Shown here piece by piece: positions 1-7,610 of a stretch of 20,554 nucleotides of DNA. The position numbers and the translations under genes are program-made. The stretch spans positions 1 to 20,554 of the forward strand of contig CAZADS010000024.1 in the NCBI GenBank assembly GCA_964483985.1, written 5' to 3'. Origin of the DNA: CAZADS01 sp964483985. Its GTDB lineage: Bacteria > Pseudomonadota > Alphaproteobacteria > Thalassobaculales > Thalassobaculaceae. The notes under the pieces are model-generated. The model was given only the letters and a program-made list of their open reading frames with translations, searched no databases and had not been told where the DNA came from. Within the stretch, counting starts at the first letter, position 1. Each line of letters begins with the position of its first letter.

Positions 1-138
1 TTCAAATCCACTTGAACTTCGATAAAAGGCACCGTAATTGGTTGGTGTGTAAAATCATTTCAGAAGATTTTTATTTGAAATGAAGGGTATGCTCTTTGAT
101 GATAATTCACAACTCGTTTCGAGAGACTTTTGCGGAGA

Positions 139-171
139 GCAGACCCACTATCTGCGCCTGTTTTTTATTTT
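139..171 (+). terminator. possible rho-independent terminator of an upstream unit
   Basis: The arms GCAGA (139-143) and TCTGC (151-155) form a 5-bp stem with a 7-nt loop. Five bases later there is a run of six T followed by ATTTT. The stem is short and the T run is slightly displaced, so this is only a plausible terminator. It would end a plus-strand transcript entering from the left. It also argues against the following GST gene starting at 130, because that start would lie upstream of the hairpin. Confidence 0.35.
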
Positions 172-250
172 CTGCCCCTATATATATGGGACTTGATCAG
201 TCTTGTGCGATGGTCCTGTTTGTTTCAAAGCATAATTAGTCTGGTAATTA

Positions 251-279
251 TTGACCAATCAAGGTTGAAACTTGGTAAA
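251..279 (+). promoter_or_regulatory. weak candidate promoter of the GST operon
   Basis: TTGACC at 251-256 is a good -35 match. At a 17-nt spacing the -10 position reads GGTAAA, which matches the consensus poorly. It lies about 30 nt before the Shine-Dalgarno of the GST gene and is the only -35-like hexamer I noticed in the leader. The call is tentative. Confidence 0.25.
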
Positions 280-306
280 TTTTTCAAATTAAAATTAGGA
301 GGTGAA

Positions 307-933
307 ATGTCACCAATAGAACTCTATACGTGGAAGACTTCTAATGGGAAGAAGGCCACAATCATGCTTGAGGAGTGCGGTTTACCATATAATCTTCACC
401 CAATAGACATTTCGACTGACATTCAATTCTCGGATGAGTTCGTCAGTATTAATCCAAACTCTAAAATTCCCGCCATAATCGATCCAGATGGTCCCGACGG
501 CAATCCATATACAGTTATTGAATCAGGAGCGATTTTGATGTATTTGGCTGAAAAAACAGGGAAATTCATGCCCAAAGATATGGCGAAACGTTTTGAGGTA
601 ATCCAATGGGTTATGTTTCAAATGGGCGGAATTGGCCCTATATTTGGGCAAGTACACCATTTTAAGCGTGCAGCTAAGGAGAAAGTACCTTATGCCGTTA
701 ATCGCTATTATAATGAGTGCCTAAGACTTTACGGTGTATTGGATTCTAGACTATCAGGTCGAAAATATTTGGCTAACGATGAAATATCGATAGCGGATTT
801 TTGTGTTTTGCCTTGGGTTTTTCGTCATACGTGGCAGGAGATTGATTTAGATGAATTCCCAAATGTCCGGCATTGGTATGATAGTTTAATGGTTAGACCA
901 GCGTTATCGCGTGGTATGAATCTACCTGAATAA
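307..933 (+). CDS. Nu-class glutathione S-transferase / disulfide-bond oxidoreductase (YfcG-like)
   Basis: A 208-residue cytoplasmic protein very like E. coli YfcG, a glutathione transferase with GSH-dependent disulfide reductase activity and weak classical transferase activity. The N-terminal thioredoxin-fold domain has the TSNGKK segment (T11 and N13 match the Thr/Asn pair of YfcG that replaces the catalytic Tyr or Ser), the cis-Pro motif KIPAI (53-57) and ESGAILMYL (72-80), whose E-S binds the gamma-Glu of GSH. The all-helical C-terminal domain follows, with the family-typical GGIGPIFGQVHHF segment and ISIADF. The frame is open from 130, but the start at 307 is chosen because AGGAGGTG sits just upstream and the family begins here; the 59 extra residues are not GST-like. 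An AtuA-family gene follows after 38 nt, suggesting one transcript. The physiological substrate cannot be told from the sequence. Confidence 0.9.
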   Translation: MSPIELYTWKTSNGKKATIMLEECGLPYNLHPIDISTDIQFSDEFVSINPNSKIPAIIDPDGPDGNPYTVIESGAILMYLAEKTGKFMPKDMAKRFEVIQWVMFQMGGIGPIFGQVHHFKRAAKEKVPYAVNRYYNECLRLYGVLDSRLSGRKYLANDEISIADFCVLPWVFRHTWQEIDLDEFPNVRHWYDSLMVRPALSRGMNLPE

Positions 934-971
934 TTAAAGAAAGTGATTCTCGGAATTTATTAGAGTGAGCA

Positions 972-2342
972 ATGATCGAAACAAAGCGTAATGGTGAATT
1001 TGTAGTGGTTTCCTGTGGAATGCTTGGGTATGGCTTTCCCGAAAGTTCACTTGACACAGCAATGGCGGCCGGGGTCGATTTGATAGCATCTGACGCTGGG
1101 TCAAGTGACCCAGGGCCATATTACCTTGGTTCAAGGAAACCTTTTGTTTCAGAAATAATGACAAAACGGGATCTTAACCTTCTCATAAGAGCTGGAACCA
1201 AGGCTGATGTACCTGTCATAATTGGTTCTGCAGGAGGCGCTGGAAGTGACGCTCACGTGGATTACCTCGTTCAGATTGTTCGCGATATTTTGAGAGAACT
1301 AGGTGTTAGAAGAAAACTAGCAATCATAAAAACTGAAATGGAGCGAAGTAAAGTTCGAGATGCGATTACAAAACAGCGAATTAATACCTTTGAGACGTTT
1401 ACTCCACTTTCTCCACAGGATGTTGATGAGACAGAATGTGTAGTGGCGCAGATTGGGTGTGAATCCTTTTATCCGGCTTTACGGGAACGACCGGATATTA
1501 TTATCGCAGGCCGTGCTTGGGACGTGGCTAATATAGCCGCGCTCCCACTGCTTCTTGGTTATTCACGCGGTTTGGCACTGCATATGGGTAAAATTCTTGA
1601 ATGCGGAAGCCTTGCAGCACAGCCAGTCGAAGGATCGGATTTAATTTTGGGTCGATTACGCGACGACCATTTTATTGTTGAGCCGACGGCATCCAGTAAG
1701 GCCTGCACTATTGATTCTGTTTCAGCGCATACGTTTTACGAGAAAACTGACCCAGTTATGTTAGCTGGGCCCGGTGGGACGGTCGATCTTCGGAATACTT
1801 GTTTTGAGCAATTAGATGATCGAAGAGTTAAGGTAAGTGGGAGTTCATTTGTTAGCTCAGATAAGTATCTGGTTAAGCTTGAGGGAGCTAAATTGGAAGG
1901 CCATCGTCATATAACCATTGGCGGCGCAAGGGACCCAGTTTTTATTAGAAATCTCGATTCATTGCAAAAAGCTGTAGTTGATCACATCAATGAATTTCAA
2001 TCTGGTATCGTTGACCCCTCGAGCTACAATATTAAATTTCATCGTTACGGTCTGGATGGGGTTATGGGTGCTTGGGAGCCGATCAAAGCTGCTGCCCATG
2101 AAATCGGACTCCTGATAGATGTAGTGGCTGCTGATCCTCAATTAGCTGAGACTGTCTGCGGAATGGTTCGTAGTACTCTGTTGCATATTGGATTTGAAGG
2201 TCGAAAAGCAACAGCGGGTAATATAGCATTTCCATTTTCTCCAGCAGATTTTCCAGCTGGTCCTGTATATTCGTTTAATATTTATCATCTCATGGAAGTA
2301 GACAACCCGGAGACCGTGGGGCGGTTGGAGATAATCCCATGA
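972..2342 (+). CDS. AtuA-family (DUF1446) protein
   Basis: A 456-residue protein of the acyclic terpene utilisation AtuA / DUF1446 family. Family features visible are the N-terminal segment running from VVSCGMLGYGFPE (11-23) to the DAGSSDPGPYYLG stretch (41-53), the glycine-rich IIGSAGGAGSD followed by a helix, and IIAGRAWDVANIAALPLL in the middle. AtuA was named from the Pseudomonas acyclic terpene (citronellol/geraniol) cluster, but its reaction is not well defined and most family members are not tied to terpenes. No signal peptide or membrane segment is seen, so it should be cytoplasmic. No strong Shine-Dalgarno precedes the ATG. The stop overlaps the start of the DUF4387 gene as ATGA (2339-2342), indicating translational coupling. 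None of the usual atu carboxylase or CoA-ligase genes are nearby, so a terpene role should not be assumed. Confidence 0.85.
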   Translation: MIETKRNGEFVVVSCGMLGYGFPESSLDTAMAAGVDLIASDAGSSDPGPYYLGSRKPFVSEIMTKRDLNLLIRAGTKADVPVIIGSAGGAGSDAHVDYLVQIVRDILRELGVRRKLAIIKTEMERSKVRDAITKQRINTFETFTPLSPQDVDETECVVAQIGCESFYPALRERPDIIIAGRAWDVANIAALPLLLGYSRGLALHMGKILECGSLAAQPVEGSDLILGRLRDDHFIVEPTASSKACTIDSVSAHTFYEKTDPVMLAGPGGTVDLRNTCFEQLDDRRVKVSGSSFVSSDKYLVKLEGAKLEGHRHITIGGARDPVFIRNLDSLQKAVVDHINEFQSGIVDPSSYNIKFHRYGLDGVMGAWEPIKAAAHEIGLLIDVVAADPQLAETVCGMVRSTLLHIGFEGRKATAGNIAFPFSPADFPAGPVYSFNIYHLMEVDNPETVGRLEIIP

Positions 2343-2653
2343 AAATTTTAGCTGAGGTGGCGGAGGTGGTCAGATCTAAAAATGCCGGCCCTTTCATAGT
2401 TACTTTTGATATTTTATTCTCTAGCCAAAAGGATTTCGAGAAAGTTAAACAGGCGGGTCTTGTTAATCGCCAATCGGTAGCTAAACTTTTTAATGTATCC
2501 GAAAATGAGTTTTTGAATTTCGAATATCATCCTTTTGCACGTGGCATTAAATTTTCACTCAAACGCGCCGTTGGTTCTGGTGCCCCTGGGGATTCTGACG
2601 TTTATGGTGCACAACAGCATGCACCCCTGTTAGATTTAATTGCGCTTCCCTAA
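2339..2653 (+). CDS. DUF4387 family protein
   Basis: A 104-residue protein matching the small DUF4387 family, which is typically encoded directly after an AtuA/DUF1446 gene and is sometimes fused to it. The N-terminal RSKNAGPF segment (residues 12-19) and the C-terminal GDSDVYGAQQHAPLL segment are the family's signature stretches. The ATG overlaps the TGA of the preceding gene in the sequence ATGA, so the two are probably translated together and probably act as one complex. The biochemical function is unknown. The histidine, asparagine and aspartate in the signatures could be catalytic or metal-binding, but that is inference. Confidence 0.85.
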   Translation: MKILAEVAEVVRSKNAGPFIVTFDILFSSQKDFEKVKQAGLVNRQSVAKLFNVSENEFLNFEYHPFARGIKFSLKRAVGSGAPGDSDVYGAQQHAPLLDLIALP

Positions 2654-2700
2654 AAGGTGCTGAAGAATTATAATCATATGCCACAATATTTGTGATTTTT

Positions 2701-2726
2701 TATGACGCTGGGTCATATATTTTTAA
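2701..2726 (+). terminator. weak candidate terminator after the GST-AtuA-DUF4387 unit
   Basis: TATGAC (2701-2706) and GTCATA (2712-2717) form a 6-bp, AT-rich stem with a 5-nt loop, followed by TATTTTTAAT. It lies 47 nt after the DUF4387 stop codon. The low GC content of the stem makes efficient termination uncertain. Confidence 0.35.
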
Positions 2727-2815
2727 TAGAAAAAATCAATCCTTTGAAATCTTCATTATTTGAAATTAGAATACAAATATGACCTTTTCGAATTAGGGAA
2801 AATTTCTTTATAGTT

Positions 2816-2845
2816 TTGTAAAATAATGTCCGATATGATTATAAT
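2816..2845 (+). promoter_or_regulatory. promoter of the HtrA-like gene, predicted leaderless
   Basis: TTGTAA at 2816-2821 and a perfect TATAAT at 2840-2845 are separated by 18 nt. The initiation codon lies at 2849-2851, so transcription should start at or within a few bases of the ATG. No Shine-Dalgarno-like sequence is present between the -10 box and the ATG. An in-frame stop (TAA, 2819-2821) lies upstream with no other start codon in between, so the start cannot be moved upstream. Confidence 0.6.
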
Positions 2846-2848
2846 AGT

Positions 2849-3808
2849 ATGGCTGGTAAATCAGATAACGCTCCTCGTCAAGAAAGCTATTCTTTCGATC
2901 TAAAGAAGGTTTACGCTTCTGTTGTGGCTGTCCGCTCTAACGTGCCGGAGGACGCCTTTACTGCGTCAGCACTGGGTACAGAGCGCGGAGGGAATGGAGT
3001 AGTAATTGATAAAGATGGGGTAGTTCTGACGATCGGGTATCTTGTCACAGAGGCGGAAACTATTTGGTTGACCGACCATACTGGGAACGCGGTTCCTGGA
3101 CACGTATTGGGATATGATCAGGAAAGCGGTTTCGGACTAGTACAAGCACTTGGTCGATTAAATGTGGAGGCGATTCCGATAGGTAAATCCTCATTGGTCC
3201 GAGAGGGTGACCCAGTTGTTTTGGCTGGATTTGGCGGCAGGAAGGGTTCGTTAAGCGCGGAAGTGATAGCTGTTAGGGAGTTTGCTGGATATTGGGAATA
3301 TTTACTTGATGACGCCATATTTACCGCTCCAGCTCACCCGAATTGGGGTGGTGCTGGACTCATAGGGTTAAATGGGGAATTGCTGGGAATTGGATCGCTC
3401 TTTATTCAACACGGTGCAGCTGGAGAAAAAGCTGTAGATGGTAACATGGTTGTTCCTATTGATTTGCTAGAGCCAATTTTCGATGATTTAATGACACTCG
3501 GTCGGCCAAATAAAAAGGCTCACCCGTGGTTAGGGATGTTTGGTACAGAGGCAGATAATCGCGTTGTGGTAGCAGCTTTAACACAAAATGGTCCTGCAGA
3601 TCAGGCAGATGTGCAAGTTGCCGATATAGTTTTAGCGGTTTCCGGTCAACCCGTGGCTTCTTTAGCGGACTTTTTTCGTAAAGTGTGGACTTTGGGTCCA
3701 GCGGGGGTTGAAGTTCCTTTGGTTTTAGGACGAGATGGGGAAATAGTTCAAACAACAATCGATTCTATAGCCAGATCCGATATGTTAAAGCGGCCAAAAG
3801 TGCATTAG
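2849..3808 (+). CDS. HtrA/DegP-like pseudoprotease with C-terminal PDZ domain
   Basis: A 319-residue protein with an S1C (HtrA-like) chymotrypsin fold at about 20-215 and a PDZ domain at about 225-305 (HPWLGMFG onward, then QNGPADQADVQVADIVLAVSGQPV). The catalytic triad is gone. The histidine motif reads VLTIGYLV, with Tyr64 at the His position. The aspartate motif reads YDQESGFGL, with Gly94 at the Asp position. The serine motif reads NWGGAGL, with Trp166 at the Ser position. The surrounding fold motifs, such as GGNGVVIDKDGVVLT and LIGLNGELLGIGSL, are intact, so this is an inactive but maintained fold rather than a decaying gene. There is no signal peptide or transmembrane segment, unlike periplasmic DegP/DegQ/DegS. 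A role as a cytoplasmic peptide-binding adaptor or scaffold is inference. It seems monocistronic and is predicted to be translated from a leaderless mRNA. The gene after it is convergent. Confidence 0.8.
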   Translation: MAGKSDNAPRQESYSFDLKKVYASVVAVRSNVPEDAFTASALGTERGGNGVVIDKDGVVLTIGYLVTEAETIWLTDHTGNAVPGHVLGYDQESGFGLVQALGRLNVEAIPIGKSSLVREGDPVVLAGFGGRKGSLSAEVIAVREFAGYWEYLLDDAIFTAPAHPNWGGAGLIGLNGELLGIGSLFIQHGAAGEKAVDGNMVVPIDLLEPIFDDLMTLGRPNKKAHPWLGMFGTEADNRVVVAALTQNGPADQADVQVADIVLAVSGQPVASLADFFRKVWTLGPAGVEVPLVLGRDGEIVQTTIDSIARSDMLKRPKVH

Positions 3809-3900
3809 AGAAATCTACGTCATCTATGAATTGTGAACTACGCAAAGTTCTCGGTTAGATAGGCCTTTCTGATTATCCTTCTAGTAAGTGGCTAAGTCGT

Positions 3901-5928
3901 TTACGACGTATTGCGTTCTTCCACGACTTGATCGGCAAGGCGGCCACTTAACTCTGCGAGGTGATCAAATTTTGATTCGAAAGTCCCTGCACTCATAGTA
4001 ACAGATCGAATTTCTATGATTAAATCATGAACCTGGGATTCCGGAATATTTGCTTCGACTTCGTCCCAACCTTTCCATCCCTCTTTGGCCTGAAATCCTA
4101 AAATTTGTCCCCTGCGTCCCGTTATAATCCTCTGGATGCGGGCTGTAGAATCATTGGGTACGGAAATTTTTACTTGCAGAATGGGTTCAAGCAAAACAGG
4201 CGTACATTTTGGTAGTCCTTCTGACATGGCGATGCGCGCGGCGGTCTTAAACGCCATATCAGAGCTATCCACGGGATGAAATTGGCCATCGTAAAGCTCT
4301 ACTGAAAGATCCACTACTTCAAAACCAAGGGGTCCCCGTTTCATGAAGTCTTTTACGCCTTCTTCTACTGAAGGAATATAATTTCTTGGGACAGCGCCTC
4401 CAACAATTTTGTCTATGAATTCAAATCCAGCTCCCCTTTGTTTCGGTTTGATCTTTACCTTTACGTCACCAAATTGACCATGGCCGCCGCTCTGTTTTTT
4501 ATGACGGGCGTGCTGGTCAATCGGTTTTTTGATGGTTTCTTTATAGGGCACACTGGGTTGGCGCATGGTGACTTCGAGGTTAAACCGATTGGATAGGCGT
4601 TCGGATAGCACTAAAAGTTGGGTATCGCCTTGGCCAGAAATGATTAACTCCCCCATTGCAGCGTTATGTGCGATACGGACCGAAGTATCTTCTTCAGACA
4701 ATCTTTGAAGAGCGCCGGAGAGCTTAACTTCATCATTACGGTTGGAGGCTGACATTGCCATAGAATAGACTGGCGGTAACGGGTTTGGCCATTGAAGGGT
4801 GCTATCTAGAGTATCTCCAGAAGGAGTTAAGGTCATCCCTGTTTTGATTTCTTCCATGCGTCCAAGCGCGACAACATCGCCGGCAGAAGCGGTTGCCTTT
4901 TTTTCAAGTTTAGAACCAAGTACAACGTTAATACCACTAACACGAGTCCCATTTAGGGCTTCTCCATCTTTGATAGAGCCTCGCCAAACCCGTGCAAATG
5001 ACAACTTACCCATGTGTTGAGCATGCAAGGTTTTAAAAACCTGAGCAACGGCTTCTCCTTCCGAATCAAGGCCCCGTTTTGTAATAGTTTGTTGGAATGT
5101 TGGCGTTTCGTGCCGTAATTGTTTTAGAAGCCGTTGCACTCCGTGATCGAGTTCGCCGGCTCCAATTATAACGGGGACAAGTAAAGCTTGCTGAGAGGCC
5201 GAAGTCAGAGTTTGGTATACTTCGTCGTTTTGAATGTCTATTTCTTCTAAAACTTTCTCCATCAAGTCGTCGTCAAAGTCCGCCAGAGTTTCCAGTAATT
5301 GGCCGCGAGCTTCTTGATGAACATCGGACAAGTTTTCCGGAAGTTGGATTTTCTTAGAAGGGTTTCCTGGATCGTATTCGTAGGCCCGCTCACTTACTAA
5401 ATCAGTATAGCCGACTATAGCCTCTTCTTTACGGATAGGGATGTGCCGCAACACCAAAGGACGGTCGGAGGTATCTTGAAGCGCACTCATTAATTCGTCA
5501 ACGGTTTCAGTAGCTTGATCTATTTTATTTATAAATACTATATGTGGGATGTCTTGCTCGTCTAGGAATTTTAAGATAGGCGAAACCGCGGCAATTTTTT
5601 GAACTTCCGGATCGACGACAACAATTGAAATATCAGCAGCTAGACAGGCATTTCGAGCTTCTTGGGCAAACTCTACAGAACCTGGAGTATCTATAAAAAC
5701 CCAATTATCTCCCAGGAAACTTCCATAACCTAGGGAGAGCTCGGTGCTAGCTTGCCGTTTCCTTGCTTCTTCGGCAGCATCTCCGATAGTATTACCTTCG
5801 GTTACTTTGCCTTTACGGTCGATTGTGCCTGTACATTTGAGTAATGACTCAAAAAGTGAAGTCTTTCCGCTAAGATATGGACCAATCAAAACAGCACACC
5901 GGGTGGCTGGGTTATTATCGCTCGCCAT
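3901..5928 (-). CDS. EF-G-like translation GTPase (FusA2-type paralogue)
   Basis: A 675-residue protein with the full EF-G domain order: G domain (P-loop GPYLSGKT at 16-23, DTPG at 80-83, NKID at 134-137), the domain II beta barrel, and domains III to V, including the domain IV stretch HKKQSGGHGQFGDV. It is not the main elongation factor. The switch II motif is DTPGSVEF instead of DTPGHVDF, so the histidine needed for ribosome-stimulated GTP hydrolysis is Ser84, and switch I lacks the canonical RGIT signature, with STELSL in its place. Known EF-G-like paralogues also vary at these sites, and their role (stress translation, ribosome recycling or another ribosome task) is unsettled. A GGAG Shine-Dalgarno precedes the ATG. 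It lies 233 nt downstream of the aminotransferase gene on the same strand. Confidence 0.85.
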   Translation of the reverse strand: MASDNNPATRCAVLIGPYLSGKTSLFESLLKCTGTIDRKGKVTEGNTIGDAAEEARKRQASTELSLGYGSFLGDNWVFIDTPGSVEFAQEARNACLAADISIVVVDPEVQKIAAVSPILKFLDEQDIPHIVFINKIDQATETVDELMSALQDTSDRPLVLRHIPIRKEEAIVGYTDLVSERAYEYDPGNPSKKIQLPENLSDVHQEARGQLLETLADFDDDLMEKVLEEIDIQNDEVYQTLTSASQQALLVPVIIGAGELDHGVQRLLKQLRHETPTFQQTITKRGLDSEGEAVAQVFKTLHAQHMGKLSFARVWRGSIKDGEALNGTRVSGINVVLGSKLEKKATASAGDVVALGRMEEIKTGMTLTPSGDTLDSTLQWPNPLPPVYSMAMSASNRNDEVKLSGALQRLSEEDTSVRIAHNAAMGELIISGQGDTQLLVLSERLSNRFNLEVTMRQPSVPYKETIKKPIDQHARHKKQSGGHGQFGDVKVKIKPKQRGAGFEFIDKIVGGAVPRNYIPSVEEGVKDFMKRGPLGFEVVDLSVELYDGQFHPVDSSDMAFKTAARIAMSEGLPKCTPVLLEPILQVKISVPNDSTARIQRIITGRRGQILGFQAKEGWKGWDEVEANIPESQVHDLIIEIRSVTMSAGTFESKFDHLAELSGRLADQVVEERNTS

Positions 5929-6161
5929 CTGAAGCTTCTCCCATCTTTATCTAGGATCTCTTAAAAATGAACTCAGTCATTTCTTGCGTTTTGTAAAACC
6001 ATTCTATCTTTGTTAATACATTATATTCCGACAGTGTTATGGGCCTGAGGCAAGAAAGAAATGCAATCTGTATAAATGTATCCATATGACGACATAATTG
6101 AGATAGTTAAATTACAAAATCCAATGAAAAGTACAAGAGCTCTTGGTAATATACTTGAGGG

Positions 6162-7364
6162 TCATATTAATGACGCGCACGCACGTTGAATTCGTTGACA
6201 CGCACTTTCTAAAACGTCTGTTGCGGTGGCATAGGAAATTCGAAAATGGGGGCTTAGTCCAAAAGCTGATCCATGGACAGAGGCCAGGCCTTCTTGCTCG
6301 AGAAAATATGTGACCACGTCTTCGTCGGTTTCGATTAGTTTTCCGTTAGTCGTTCTTTTGCCCAGTAATCCAGCGCACGACGGATAGACGTAAAAGGCTC
6401 CTTGAGGCGTTGGGCACTCTATACCTTGTGCCTGATTCAGCATTGAGCATACTAGATCTCGTCTTTCTTTAAAAATTTTATTATTGTTAGCAAGAAAATC
6501 CATGGGTCCATTTAGTGCTGTAATAGAGGCAGCTTGGCTTATCGAACTCGGATTAGACGTTGATTGTGACTGTATTGTTCTGATGGCTGTAATTAAATCT
6601 GATGGTCCTCCAGCATAGCCTATTCGCCACCCTGTCATGCAGAACGCCTTAGACATTCCATTTACGGTAAGCGTTCGATTATAAATTTTAGGCTCAATTT
6701 CGGCTGGAGTACAGAATTGAAAATCATCATAAACAAGATGTTCATACATATCGTCAGTCAGCACCCAAATTTGGGGATATTTCAACAGGACGTCGGTAAT
6801 TTTTTTTAAGTCTCCTTTCGAGTACCCGGCTCCCGTTGGGTTGGATGGGCTGTTTAATATAATCCATTTAGTTCGAGATGTGATTGATTTCTCCAAATCA
6901 TCCGGTTGAAGAATAAAACGATTCTCGATAGAGCATTCGACTATTACGGGTGTGCCCTCTGCTAATAATACAATATCCGGATACGAAACCCAATAAGGTG
7001 CTGGGATGATTACCTCATCTCCCGGATTTAGGGTTGCCATCAATGCATTGTATAGAACTTGTTTTCCCCCTGTCCCGATAGTTATTTGAGAAGGTTCGTA
7101 ATCAAGATTATTATCCCGTTTAAATTTATCGCAGACTGCTTGTTTTAAAGCGGGAGAGCCATCTGGATCCGTATATTTAGTTTCTCCCCGAGCCATGGCC
7201 TTCTCAGCGGATTGTATTATATGAAAGGGTGTAGGAAAATCGGGCTCGCCAGCGGACAAATCTATTATATTTTGGCCAGCCGCCTTGAGCTGGCGGGCCT
7301 TTGCACTCATAGAAATCGTTGGAGATGGTTTCACTCGGTTAAGTCGATCGGCAAGGATGCTCAT
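6162..7364 (-). CDS. aspartate aminotransferase, class I PLP (subgroup I-beta)
   Basis: A 400-residue fold-type I PLP enzyme that transfers the amino group of aspartate to 2-oxoglutarate, giving oxaloacetate and glutamate. Visible active-site features are the substrate-side motif SAGEPDFPTP (37-46), YTDPDGSPALKQAV around 64, NSPSNPTG with Asn175, Asp204 which pairs with the pyridine nitrogen, the Schiff-base lysine in NGMSKAF (Lys239), Arg247 of GWRIGY which binds phosphate, and Arg375 in FRIS which binds the substrate carboxylate. The length and motifs fit the I-beta group found in alphaproteobacteria and Thermus, some of which also act on prephenate or aromatic substrates, so exact specificity is uncertain. 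The gene is divergent from the metallophosphoesterase. A weak GGAG lies about 13 nt before the start. Confidence 0.88.
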   Translation of the reverse strand: MSILADRLNRVKPSPTISMSAKARQLKAAGQNIIDLSAGEPDFPTPFHIIQSAEKAMARGETKYTDPDGSPALKQAVCDKFKRDNNLDYEPSQITIGTGGKQVLYNALMATLNPGDEVIIPAPYWVSYPDIVLLAEGTPVIVECSIENRFILQPDDLEKSITSRTKWIILNSPSNPTGAGYSKGDLKKITDVLLKYPQIWVLTDDMYEHLVYDDFQFCTPAEIEPKIYNRTLTVNGMSKAFCMTGWRIGYAGGPSDLITAIRTIQSQSTSNPSSISQAASITALNGPMDFLANNNKIFKERRDLVCSMLNQAQGIECPTPQGAFYVYPSCAGLLGKRTTNGKLIETDEDVVTYFLEQEGLASVHGSAFGLSPHFRISYATATDVLESACQRIQRACASLI

Positions 7365-7610
7365 TATAGATCTAAGACTCCAATTTAGTTATTATAATAA
7401 GAAATTACGCTTGCTAGGAGGTGCATGCAAGTATCAGGTATCCTATTTAAAAAATAATCGAGGCTCACCAGATCATCCTCCTATAACAGAACTTGTCTCC
7501 ATTTTGAGAGTATGGATCTTCTGGAACGTGGAAAAATGCTTGTCGACAATCTATAGGACCGGAAAAAATGTTACACATCTACCATTAGATCAGAGTAAAA
7601 GGATGGGCCT

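Noticed and set aside
3..83. Short open frame at the left edge (ends at TGA 81-83) as the tail of an upstream gene
   Set aside because: Only 26 codons are visible, with no recognisable motif. The terminator-like hairpin after it is compatible with a gene end but not enough to call one.
130..306. N-terminal 59-residue extension of the GST frame
   Set aside because: A strong AGGAGGTG precedes the ATG at 307, the GST family begins there, the extra residues have no GST similarity, and a terminator-like hairpin lies within the extension.
972..2653. Acyclic terpene degradation cluster
   Set aside because: Only the AtuA-family gene is present. No geranyl-CoA carboxylase, citronellyl-CoA dehydrogenase or CoA-ligase gene accompanies it.
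2849..3808. Active DegP/DegQ serine protease
   Set aside because: All three catalytic positions are replaced and there is no export signal, so a protease label would mislead.
6134..6145. CAAGAGCTCTTG palindrome downstream of the aminotransferase gene
   Set aside because: As a hairpin it gives only a 4-bp stem with a 4-nt loop, and the T tract after it on the minus strand is short and displaced, so it is not called a terminator.
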